From positions 1 to 32,222 of the forward strand of contig DDXT01000074.1 of assembly GCA_002347755.1 (NCBI GenBank): a DNA stretch of 32,222 nucleotides. Direction: 5' to 3'. This document shows, one piece after another, positions 22,280 to 29,887 of the stretch. This DNA is from Caryophanales bacterium UBA2253 (GTDB lineage Bacteria; Bacillota_I; Bacilli_A; ML615J-28; CAG-698). Below the pieces are notes generated by a model that saw only the letters and a list, made by a program, of their open reading frames with translations, was not told the origin of the DNA and ran no database searches. Every line of letters begins with the position of its first letter. The stretch's first letter is position 1. The position numbers were made by a program, and so were the translations under genes.

Positions 22280-24604
22280 TTACCTCTCGCTTTTTAAGGC
22301 CACAATCGGTTTCTTCCGAGCCGCGATGACCGAAGGAACGAACCCGGCAACCAAAGTCAAAAGCACGCTCCCCAATAATAGAAAAAATATGTATCGGGCT
22401 TCGAATTTAGCCACGATGACTTGCGCGATTCCCGTAAAGGAGACCGTGTAATCGACCACCAGGTTCTTGACCATGGTGTTGACCGGCCGCATCAAAACCA
22501 GCGTTCCGAGGATCCCGAAGATCCCGGAAAACAATCCGATCGTCATGGTCTCAAAGTTGAACAAAGTGGCGATGTCCGCTTTCCTCGCTCCGACGCTGCG
22601 CATGATTCCGATGTCTTTGATCCGTTCAAAAATGGAAACATAGGTGATGATGCCAATCATGATCGCGGAAACGACCAACGAAACCGATGAGAAAATGATC
22701 AGAACCGTGCTGAACACCCGCACCAGATTCGCAAATTCGGTCGTAACCGTATTCATGTAATCGTAATAAGTGATTTTTATCGGCGATGTTTCGTTTTCAT
22801 AAGCGCTGACATAATCGCTGATGGCCAACCGATCGGAAAAAGTAGAAGTGTAAACATATATCCGGGTCGTGTTGACTTCGGCGCCGATGGAAAGAAGCGT
22901 TTGGGTCAGCTGATAATCCGGAGAAGTGGTTGAGGAGAAGGAGACGATCTCTTCATAAGGCAACCCGGTGAAGACGTTTTTGGTCAATCCAAAAGCCGCC
23001 TGATCAACATAAATGTCCGATTGACGGGCATTTTCATAAACCGTATCCGTCAGCGCAGAAGTATACAGCAGCCCGCTGTCATACAAAACGGTGTTCGCAT
23101 TTTTTTTGATCCGCATGATGCCGGTGATCTTCAAAGTGAACTGCGAGTTTTCATACAGACTTTGATATTGGCTGCTGCCCTTTGAAGCATAGAAATCCCC
23201 GACCTTTTGGTAATACTCGTTATTGAAAAGCAATTTGAACTGTTTGGCCAGCAGGGCGTCAAAAGTATACGATTCCACGTTTTCGTAATCAATCCCCAGA
23301 TAATAAAGGGTGATGGCGTCCAAACAGTTGTACTTGTCGATGACGAGCGCGACTTCGTCGGCTTCGTTCGGAAGCGATCCTTTCAGAACGTCGTATTGAG
23401 CCAAAACGAAATTTTCGTCTTTGCTCATTTCACTGAATTGGCTTTGGCTGACTTTCCGATACCCGCTCGAAGTTTCCGAGAGGATGTTCATCGCGATGCT
23501 GGTATTGTAATCGACAACGCTGTACAGTTCTGAAGGCATGGCTTCCAAATAAGTGAGAAATTCCCGCTCCATGACATTATAATAATCGTAACGGGTTTCG
23601 CCGCTGCGGATCTCAACGGTTTCTCCGGCTGGAAATTCTTCCCGTTCCGGGATCTCTTCGCCTTCTTCATCCAAAAGTTTCGCAGAACTCATGATGGTGA
23701 TCGGGTAATTCCCAAGCGCCGATTTCTGAACTTCTTCAATGTAAGAATTGACGCCTTTGGATATCGACAGGACCAAACCGATGCCGATGATCCCGATGCA
23801 CCCCGCGAAAGTGGTCATCAGAGTTCGGACTTTGGTCCGAAGCATGTTTTTGAAACTCATTTTTATGGCATCGAAAAACTTCATCGAGGTTTTTTGTTTC
23901 TGATAGGTCTTCTCCGGGTCTTCGTTAAGAAGCGGATGGCTGTCTTTGATGATCTTTCCATCCAAAAGTTCAATGATCCGGGTCGAATGCTTTTCCGCGA
24001 GGGCCAGGTTGTGACTGACCAAAACCACCAGACGATCTTTGGAGATCTCTTTCAGAATGTCCAAGATGACTTCCGCGGTATGGGAGTCAAGCGCTCCGGT
24101 CGGTTCATCCGCCAAAACGATGTCCGGATCATTCACGATCGCCCGGGCAATGGCCACTCTTTGCATTTGGCCGCCGGAAAGCTGATTGGGCATGTTCTTC
24201 GCTTCTTTGGTCAGCGATACCGACTCCAGGGCTTTCATGACCCGGGTCCGTCTTTCCGATTTGGAGATTCGTGTCAGCGTCAGCGCCAGTTCAACATTTT
24301 CAAAAACATTGAGGTGGGGAAGCAGATAGTAATTCTGGAACACGAATCCCACCGATTGATTACGGTAGCAATCCCAATCCCGGTCTTTGAAAGCCGCGGT
24401 ATCCTGGCCATTGACCAAAAGATTTCCGAAGTCATAGCCGTCCAACCCGCCGATGACGTTCAAAAGCGTCGTCTTTCCGCAGCCGCTTGGGCCGTGAACG
24501 CAGACGAATTCGCTTTTTCGGAACCGGACCGAAACATCGTCCAGAGCCCGGACTTGGAATTTCCCGACCTGATAGTCTTTGGTTATGTGCCTTAATTCGA
24601 TCAT
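22280..24604 (-). CDS. MacB-like ABC transporter: ATPase fused to FtsX-type permease
   Basis: A 774-residue fusion. Residues 1-225 form a LolD/MacB-type ATPase: Walker A GPSGCGKTT (38-46), signature LSGGQMQR (142-149), Walker B IVLADEP (162-168) and H198. The rest is an FtsX-type permease: first membrane helix about 262-283, a large extracytoplasmic domain of about 330 residues, then three C-terminal helices with the conserved FERIKDIGIMRSVGARKADI loop. Such proteins act as mechanotransmitters or exporters of peptides and lipoproteins, not as channels. The ATPase-first order matches MacB and Firmicutes bacteriocin or stress ABC systems. AGGAGG lies 5 nt before the ATG. It leads a two-gene unit with the exporter, behind the DUF951 terminator. 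Confidence 0.92.
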   Translation of the reverse strand: MIELRHITKDYQVGKFQVRALDDVSVRFRKSEFVCVHGPSGCGKTTLLNVIGGLDGYDFGNLLVNGQDTAAFKDRDWDCYRNQSVGFVFQNYYLLPHLNVFENVELALTLTRISKSERRTRVMKALESVSLTKEAKNMPNQLSGGQMQRVAIARAIVNDPDIVLADEPTGALDSHTAEVILDILKEISKDRLVVLVSHNLALAEKHSTRIIELLDGKIIKDSHPLLNEDPEKTYQKQKTSMKFFDAIKMSFKNMLRTKVRTLMTTFAGCIGIIGIGLVLSISKGVNSYIEEVQKSALGNYPITIMSSAKLLDEEGEEIPEREEFPAGETVEIRSGETRYDYYNVMEREFLTYLEAMPSELYSVVDYNTSIAMNILSETSSGYRKVSQSQFSEMSKDENFVLAQYDVLKGSLPNEADEVALVIDKYNCLDAITLYYLGIDYENVESYTFDALLAKQFKLLFNNEYYQKVGDFYASKGSSQYQSLYENSQFTLKITGIMRIKKNANTVLYDSGLLYTSALTDTVYENARQSDIYVDQAAFGLTKNVFTGLPYEEIVSFSSTTSPDYQLTQTLLSIGAEVNTTRIYVYTSTFSDRLAISDYVSAYENETSPIKITYYDYMNTVTTEFANLVRVFSTVLIIFSSVSLVVSAIMIGIITYVSIFERIKDIGIMRSVGARKADIATLFNFETMTIGLFSGIFGILGTLVLMRPVNTMVKNLVVDYTVSFTGIAQVIVAKFEARYIFFLLLGSVLLTLVAGFVPSVIAARKKPIVALKSER

Positions 24605-24621
24605 GGCGCCCTCCTATTTCT

Positions 24622-24644
24622 AAAAAATCCCTAAACAGGGATTT
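24622..24644 (-). terminator. Terminator overlapping the DUF951 stop codon
   Basis: On the minus strand AAATCCCT-GTTT-AGGGATTT is a perfect 8-bp stem (24625-24644) followed by TTT, giving a run of six T. The TAG stop of DUF951 lies in the loop. The MacB-like gene begins only 18 bp further, so this could end the mnmG operon or work as a leaky attenuator. Confidence 0.75.
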
Positions 24645-24840
24645 CTTCGTGAGAAATAACTTTCTTTATCTTTTTCTGAAGTTCGATCCGAGGAACAATG
24701 ATGATCCGTTTGCAGGTCGTGCATTCCAATTTGCAATCGACGCCGGCCCGGACCATTTTCCAGTTTTTGCCCCCGCAGGGATGGACTTTCCGAAATTCGT
24801 AGATATCACCGTTTTTGTAATTACTGGGATTGGTCGTCAT
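24631..24840 (-). CDS. DUF951 family zinc-ribbon protein
   Basis: A 69-residue protein of the DUF951 family. It has the usual GDIYEFRKVHPCGGKNWKMV, in which the HPCG turn (20-23) and a later CTTC pair (C40, C43) probably bind zinc, and the closing IIIVPRIELQKK. Function is unknown; in Firmicutes it sits beside mscS, ychF and the soj-spo0J locus, as here. The ATG lies inside the mscS coding end (20-bp overlap), so it is translated with it. Confidence 0.92.
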   Translation of the reverse strand: MTTNPSNYKNGDIYEFRKVHPCGGKNWKMVRAGVDCKLECTTCKRIIIVPRIELQKKIKKVISHEEIPV

Positions 24841-25633
24841 GACGAATCACCAAGGAACCGGTTGCAAGCCGGATCCCGTTTTCTTCAAACAATTCTTTGA
24901 TAAACCGATACATTTCCCTTTCGACGGAGTATTGGGTCTCGGAAACGGTCTTCACGGTGATGCGGATGGTATATCCGGTGGCATCGAGTTTGGTGATCCC
25001 GAGAACGTTCGGTCCCTCCAAGATCTGAGGAAAAGTATCTTTCAGAGTAACCATTTTTTCTTCAAGCAAAGCGATGACCTGATCAATGTTTTCGCGATAA
25101 TCCACCACGATCTCCGCGATCCCGGTCGAAGGGTTTTTCGAGTAGTTGGTGATTTCTTTGAGCTCGCCGTTGAAGAAGATCCGGATTTCGCCTTTCCAGT
25201 TTTCGATTTTGGTCGATTTCAGGCCGATCTCCACGACTTTCCCTTTGAAGCCATTGATTTCGATGATGTCGTCGAGGTCAAAATAATTTTCGAAAACGAT
25301 GGCCATTCCCGCGAGTAAATCCTTGATGAAGTTCTGAGCCCCGAATCCGAGGGCGATCCCGGCGATTCCGGCTCCCGCCAAGATCGGCATGACGTTCAGT
25401 CCCCAAACATCGAGGATGACAACCAGGATGATGATGACGAAAACATAACGAAAAATGCTCTGGATCAGTTTGGCCAGGGTGAGGGCGCGTTTGCGTTTGT
25501 CTTTGTTTTTCTTGACGAATCTTCCGACGAGCAGGCCGACGACCAAAAAAATCAGAAAAGTACCGGCGATCAGAATGACGGTGGTCAAAACTCGGGTGGC
25601 ATTGATGATGATGAAATCCTTGATTGCTTGCAT
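24821..25633 (-). CDS. Small-conductance mechanosensitive channel, MscS family
   Basis: A 270-residue membrane channel like B. subtilis YkuT that opens under membrane tension to release solutes during osmotic downshock. The pore helix is typical: ILAGAGIAGIALGFGAQNFI followed by KDLLAG, with small residues packed along one face. A beta domain (VENYFDLDDIIEINGFKGKV-like, here FENYFDLDDIIEINGFKG) and a C-terminal alpha/beta domain follow. Two or three helices precede the pore. It starts 10 bp after soj; the AGCGAGG site overlaps the soj stop. Confidence 0.94.
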   Translation of the reverse strand: MQAIKDFIIINATRVLTTVILIAGTFLIFLVVGLLVGRFVKKNKDKRKRALTLAKLIQSIFRYVFVIIILVVILDVWGLNVMPILAGAGIAGIALGFGAQNFIKDLLAGMAIVFENYFDLDDIIEINGFKGKVVEIGLKSTKIENWKGEIRIFFNGELKEITNYSKNPSTGIAEIVVDYRENIDQVIALLEEKMVTLKDTFPQILEGPNVLGITKLDATGYTIRITVKTVSETQYSVEREMYRFIKELFEENGIRLATGSLVIRHDDQSQ

Positions 25634-25643
25634 GATAACCTCG

Positions 25644-26429
25644 CTAACTGTTGTTTTCCGGGTGCGGTTCCATTATCTCCCGAGCCAACTCCCGATATTC
25701 CTTGCTGGCTCGGGAATGATAAGCGCTTTTTAAGACGCTTTTTCCGAGCATCGGGGCTTCCTGAAGATGGCTGGAGTGATTGATGATGGTTTTGAAAGTT
25801 TTGGTCGGGAAGAGATCCCGCACTTTGTCCGCGATCTTGTAACCGAAAATGTTTCGGTTGTCGAGTTTGGTAAGCAAAACTCCTTCAATGGTCAAAAGCT
25901 GGTTGAATTTATTCTTTTGGGTTTGAATCTGATTGATCTTGCTGACCATTTGCGTCAAAGCATCATAAGCGAAAAACTCGCATTCCACCGGAATGATGAC
26001 CGAATCGCTCGCAAACAACGCATTGTCCACGATGATCCCGACCGATGGGGGACAATCCAAAAGGATATAGTCGTACTTGTTTCGAATGCCTTCAATTTTG
26101 TTTCGAAGAACGGTGTTCCGGTCTTCCCGCTTATGCAAATTGCCTTCAAGATTGGCCAATTTGATCGAGGCTGGGATCAGATCGATGTTCGCTTCGGCGG
26201 TCTCATAGATGGCTTCTTCGATTTTTTGGCTGCCAACCATGATGTCATAAAGGGTCATTTCGCATAATTCCCGCGAGATCCCCAATCCGATGGTGGCATT
26301 GGCCTGTTCGTCCAAATCGATCACCAGCACTTTTTGGCCCTCATGGGCGAGTGCGGCTCCTAAATTTATGGCCGTGGTGGTTTTCCCCACTCCGCCTTTT
26401 TGGTTGGCGATGGCAATGATTTTTCCCAT
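25644..26429 (-). CDS. soj: Chromosome-partitioning ATPase ParA/Soj
   Basis: A 261-residue ParA/MinD-type ATPase. It has the deviant Walker A KGGVGKTT (11-18) after IAIANQ, Walker A' in VLVIDLDEQANATIGLG, and Walker B YDYILLDCPPSVG. In Firmicutes, Soj works with the DNA-binding protein Spo0J (ParB) at parS sites in chromosome segregation and control of DnaA. Here the gene is between rsmG and mscS, where spo0J would normally follow; spo0J is absent and the 10-bp gap leaves no remnant. AGAGGGA precedes the ATG; the gap to rsmG is 12 bp. Confidence 0.95.
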   Translation of the reverse strand: MGKIIAIANQKGGVGKTTTAINLGAALAHEGQKVLVIDLDEQANATIGLGISRELCEMTLYDIMVGSQKIEEAIYETAEANIDLIPASIKLANLEGNLHKREDRNTVLRNKIEGIRNKYDYILLDCPPSVGIIVDNALFASDSVIIPVECEFFAYDALTQMVSKINQIQTQKNKFNQLLTIEGVLLTKLDNRNIFGYKIADKVRDLFPTKTFKTIINHSSHLQEAPMLGKSVLKSAYHSRASKEYRELAREIMEPHPENNS

Positions 26430-26441
26430 ATGATCCCTCTT

Positions 26442-27119
26442 TTACAAATGATTTTTTTTGATCAGCGCATATTTCCGCGGATAGATCGAAGCGGTCAGTC
26501 TTTGTTTTTTGATCAGCAGAATGACCCGGCTTCCCAGTTCGGAAGGAAGCGCGTAATCATGCACGCCGGCCACGACCGCATTTAGTTTGGCCAAAGCGTT
26601 TTTCGCCTCGTCGAGATCGGCTTGATAAGCCGCGCTCTTCATGGCCAAGAAATAACCCAGGATCTTCACATAAGGAATGCACAATTCCAGAAGTTCGGCC
26701 ATCGGCGCCACGGCGCGGGCCACAACCAGGTCGTATTTTTCCCGGCGGCGGACAATGGCGTCTTCGGCCCGGGCGTTGATCAGTTCGACCCCGGTTAACC
26801 CCAGCATCTCCAAAAGCTGTTTCATAAAATTGATTTTCTTGGCCGTTGGTTCAATGACCGTGATTTTCAGCTCAGGACGAAGAATCTTCAGCGGGATGGC
26901 CGGGAATCCGGCCCCGCTTCCGATGTCGAGAAGACTTCCGGCCTTGGAGAGATCCACGGCTTCGGAAAGTTCCAGACAATCAAAAAAATGTTTGGCGTAT
27001 ACTTCGTTTTTTTCGGTGATGGCAGTCAGATTGTACTTCGCATTCTCCGAAATCAAAAATTCATAAAATTTCTCGAATTGTTCGGATTGTTTCGGCGTCA
27101 GATGAAATTTTTCAAGCAT
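26442..27119 (-). CDS. rsmG: 16S rRNA (guanine527-N7)-methyltransferase RsmG
   Basis: A 225-residue SAM-dependent methyltransferase (GidB) that modifies G527 of 16S rRNA; its loss gives low-level streptomycin resistance in other bacteria. SAM-binding DIGSGAGFP at 65-73, IEPTAKKINFMKQLLE, and DLVVARAVAPM are conserved. The ATG at 27119 gives the normal N-terminus MLEKFHLTPKQ and overlaps the mnmG end by 8 bp; a longer frame extends into mnmG without support. The order mnmG-rsmG-soj is the classical origin-proximal arrangement. Confidence 0.95.
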   Translation of the reverse strand: MLEKFHLTPKQSEQFEKFYEFLISENAKYNLTAITEKNEVYAKHFFDCLELSEAVDLSKAGSLLDIGSGAGFPAIPLKILRPELKITVIEPTAKKINFMKQLLEMLGLTGVELINARAEDAIVRRREKYDLVVARAVAPMAELLELCIPYVKILGYFLAMKSAAYQADLDEAKNALAKLNAVVAGVHDYALPSELGSRVILLIKKQRLTASIYPRKYALIKKNHL

Positions 27120-28974
27120 GTTTTTTGGTTTCCAGCCAAACCAGCAGAATGGCAACGTCGCTCGGGTTGACCCCGCTGATGCGCGAGGCCTGCGAAATGG
27201 TGGCCGGTCTAACTCTCTTGAGTTTTTCTTTGGCTTCCTTGGCGATGTTCGGTACTTTTTCAAAATCGAAATCGTCGGGGATCCGGCGATTTTCCATGCT
27301 CTGCATCTTTTTCGCCTCTTTGTAAGCTTTGTCTATGTAACCGGAATATTTGATCTCGATTTGAGCCTGCTCGCAGATCTCCGGACTGACTCCCGGATCA
27401 AACCCGCTGACGGCTTTCAGGTCAGAAAAATCATTGTCCGGACGTTTCAGAAATTCCTGTCCGGTGATCTTTTCGTTGATGACGTCGCGCCCGCGTCCGA
27501 GCAGATATTCGTTTACTTCTTTTTTGGGGTTGATCTTGACCAGCGAAACCGCGGTTTTCAGGTCTTCAACCTTTTTTCTTCGTTCCGAAAAGGCCGCGAA
27601 CCGTTGGTCGGAAACCAAACCGATTTCGTGTCCGTATCCGAGCAGACGGTCTTCGGCGTTGTCATGGCGCAGAAGCAGCCGGAATTCTGCCCGGGAGGTC
27701 AGCATCCGATAGGGGTCTTTCACCCCTTTGGTGATCAGATCGTCGATCAAAACGCCGATGTAGGCTTCGTCCCGGCGCAAAACCAAAGGTTCTTTGTTCT
27801 TTAAGTTTTGGTTGGCATTGATGCCGGCCATCAGCCCTTGGCAAGCCGCCTCTTCATAACCGCTGGTCCCGTTGACCTGACCCGCGAAAAATAGGTTTTT
27901 CACCAATTTTGATTCCAGGCTTCTTTTCAGCTGAGTCGGATCGATGCCGTCATACTCGATGGCATAAGCATATTTCGCGATGACCGCATGTTCCAGCCCG
28001 GTCAGGCTGTGAACAAGTTGTTCCTGGATCTCGTGCGGCATGCTCGTGGAAAATCCCGAAACGTAAATCTCGTCGATGAACCGGCTTTCCGGTTCCAAAA
28101 AGATCTGATGGCGGGCTTTATCCGCGAATTTAACCACTTTGTCTTCAATGGACGGACAATATCGAGGGCCGACGCCTTCGACCAATCCGGAATAAAGACT
28201 GGAAAACTGCAGGTTATCCCTGACCAGCTGATGCGTCAGCGGAGTCGTATAAGTCAGATAACATTCATCTTGCTTTTCCAGCGGCAGAACTTCGGCGGTT
28301 TCTTCGCTGAAGCGCCAAGGTTCTTTGTCTCCGTACTGCGGTACCGTTTTGGAAAAATCGATCGTATCCTTCTTGATTCGCGGCGGCGTTCCGGTTTTTA
28401 AACGGATCAGCGCAAAGCCGAGCGACCTAAGCGATTCGGAAAGCTTATTGGTCGTCGGTTCGCCGTCCGGTCCGGACGGATGAAAGGAATGTCCGACCAG
28501 AACCCGAGAGGAAAGATAGGTCCCGCTGCAGATAATGGCCGCCGAAGCGGCGATGGTCCGGCCTTTGTCAGTGCGGACTGCCTGGATCTTCCCGTCTTCA
28601 ACGATCAGTTCCTCAACAAAGGCTTCCAGCGTTTCGAGGTTCGGAGTTGCCTTCACGATCTCTTTCATCATGTTGGGATAGGTGACCTTGTCAGCCTGAG
28701 CCCGAAGCGCCCGGACCGCCGGTCCTTTGGAACTGTTCAGCATCTTGATTTGCAGAAGCGTCTGGTCCGCCGTTTTGGCCATTTGGCCGCCGAGCGCATC
28801 AATTTCGCGAACGATTATGCCTTTGGCGGGACCGCCGATCGAAGGGTTGCAGGGCATGTTGGCGATCCTGGCGAACGATCCCATGATCATTAAAGTTTTA
28901 TTATTCAAACGGGCACTGGCAAGCGCGGCTTCGACTCCGGCATGGCCGCCGCCAATGACGATTACATCATACAT
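27112..28974 (-). CDS. mnmG: tRNA uridine 5-carboxymethylaminomethyl modification enzyme MnmG
   Basis: A 620-residue FAD-dependent enzyme (GidA) that, with MnmE, installs the carboxymethylaminomethyl group on U34 of certain tRNAs. FAD-binding MYDVIVIGGGHAGVEAALAS is at the start. MPCNPSIGGPAKG, the LKTGTPPRI block, RYCPSIEDKVVKF, GTSGYEEAACQGL and the C-terminal helical domain ending in SGVNPSDVAILLVWLE are all present. The ATG at 28974 (GGTGA upstream) is chosen over a GTG at 28983. First gene of the mnmG-rsmG-soj-mscS-DUF951 operon. mnmE is not upstream, since the divergent thioesterase gene lies there. Confidence 0.97.
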   Translation of the reverse strand: MYDVIVIGGGHAGVEAALASARLNNKTLMIMGSFARIANMPCNPSIGGPAKGIIVREIDALGGQMAKTADQTLLQIKMLNSSKGPAVRALRAQADKVTYPNMMKEIVKATPNLETLEAFVEELIVEDGKIQAVRTDKGRTIAASAAIICSGTYLSSRVLVGHSFHPSGPDGEPTTNKLSESLRSLGFALIRLKTGTPPRIKKDTIDFSKTVPQYGDKEPWRFSEETAEVLPLEKQDECYLTYTTPLTHQLVRDNLQFSSLYSGLVEGVGPRYCPSIEDKVVKFADKARHQIFLEPESRFIDEIYVSGFSTSMPHEIQEQLVHSLTGLEHAVIAKYAYAIEYDGIDPTQLKRSLESKLVKNLFFAGQVNGTSGYEEAACQGLMAGINANQNLKNKEPLVLRRDEAYIGVLIDDLITKGVKDPYRMLTSRAEFRLLLRHDNAEDRLLGYGHEIGLVSDQRFAAFSERRKKVEDLKTAVSLVKINPKKEVNEYLLGRGRDVINEKITGQEFLKRPDNDFSDLKAVSGFDPGVSPEICEQAQIEIKYSGYIDKAYKEAKKMQSMENRRIPDDFDFEKVPNIAKEAKEKLKRVRPATISQASRISGVNPSDVAILLVWLETKKHA

Positions 28975-28990
28975 ATTAATCACCGTTCAT

Positions 28991-28999
28991 ATTTTAACA
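28991..28999 (-). promoter_or_regulatory. Extended -10 promoter of the mnmG operon
   Basis: TGT-TAAAAT on the minus strand, 17 bp before the mnmG ATG. No good -35 is visible. Because it is so close to the start codon, the leader would be only about 10 nt. Confidence 0.4.
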
Positions 29000-29059
29000 C
29001 AATTTCCTTCGTTTGCACGATAAATTTTATGTTTTGGGTAGCCTTTTTTCCCCCAAGGG

Positions 29060-29068
29060 TGGTATAAT
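29060..29068 (+). promoter_or_regulatory. Extended -10 promoter of the thioesterase gene
   Basis: TGG-TATAAT (29060-29068), an extended -10 with a perfect hexamer, 25 bp before the start codon. The -35 region is poor. Confidence 0.55.
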
Positions 29069-29093
29069 GTTTAAAGAATTGAAGGTTATAATT

Positions 29094-29819
29094 ATGGAAG
29101 ACATGATTTTCTCGAAAACTTTTTCCCTGACAGCCGGGGATTTCGACTGTTACGACCGGATCAAGCCCTATGCGATCTTGAATTATTTTCAGGAGATTGC
29201 CGGCGTTCATTCGGTGATCCTGAAGGCCGGTTACGAAGATCTGTTCGCCCAAAACAAAATTTGGGTTTTGCTTAAAACTAGGTACCGGATCAAATCCCAG
29301 CCCCATCTCTCGCAATCCGTTAAGATCACGACTTGGCCGCTGCCGGTTGACAAAATCTATTACGGCCGGGAATACCTGATTCAAGACGAAGACGACAACG
29401 TTCTGATAGAAGGATCCAGCATTTGGGCAATGATCAACCTGAAAACCGAAACCGTAACGCTTGAAAAGTGGAAATTCCCGGGCACTTTCGTCAAACAGCG
29501 TCTTTTTGAAGACAAAATGATCAAAGACACTTCCCCGGCTTATGCCATGAAGGCCGGATCCCATCCGGTCATGCCGTCGGAAATCGATCACAACCGGCAC
29601 ATGAACAACGCCATGTATGCCAACATCATCTATGACACTCTCGACCCGGGGGACCAAGAAGAGATCCGCCAAATGGAAATTCATTTCGAGTCCCAAGCCA
29701 AAAAAGGAATGATCATCGAGGTCTTCCAAAAAGATACTGAAATCGGAAAATTCGTTTTCGGCAAGAATTTCGGCGACAGCCTGGTTTTTTCCTCAAAAAC
29801 CGTCGTTAAAAATGTTTGA
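29094..29819 (+). CDS. Acyl-ACP thioesterase
   Basis: A 241-residue protein of the acyl-ACP thioesterase family (PF01643-like, double hotdog fold). These enzymes hydrolyse acyl-ACP and release free fatty acids, ending chain elongation. The first hotdog contains the YFQEIAGVHS helix and TRYRIKSQP strand. The second carries the catalytic pattern D165-H-N167-R-H169-M-N171-N172, followed by AMYANIIYD. The ATG at 29094 has GAAGG about 9 nt upstream; longer in-frame starts lie upstream of the promoter. It is divergent from mnmG and separate from any fatty-acid synthesis gene here. Confidence 0.92.
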   Translation: MEDMIFSKTFSLTAGDFDCYDRIKPYAILNYFQEIAGVHSVILKAGYEDLFAQNKIWVLLKTRYRIKSQPHLSQSVKITTWPLPVDKIYYGREYLIQDEDDNVLIEGSSIWAMINLKTETVTLEKWKFPGTFVKQRLFEDKMIKDTSPAYAMKAGSHPVMPSEIDHNRHMNNAMYANIIYDTLDPGDQEEIRQMEIHFESQAKKGMIIEVFQKDTEIGKFVFGKNFGDSLVFSSKTVVKNV

Positions 29820-29834
29820 TTTTCCGCTTTTTCA

Positions 29835-29864
29835 CTGTCATTTGGGCTTGTCCCATGTTATAAT
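29835..29864 (+). promoter_or_regulatory. Metallophosphatase gene promoter
   Basis: CTGTCA (29835-29840), an 18-bp spacer and TATAAT (29859-29864) with an upstream TGT (extended -10). It lies 23 bp before the ATG. Confidence 0.65.
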
Positions 29865-29887
29865 GGATGCAATTTGGAGGTAAACGA

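Noticed and set aside
28980..29729. 249-codon minus-strand ORF opposite the thioesterase
   Set aside because: Antisense shadow; the + strand protein has family motifs and a proper promoter and ribosome binding site.
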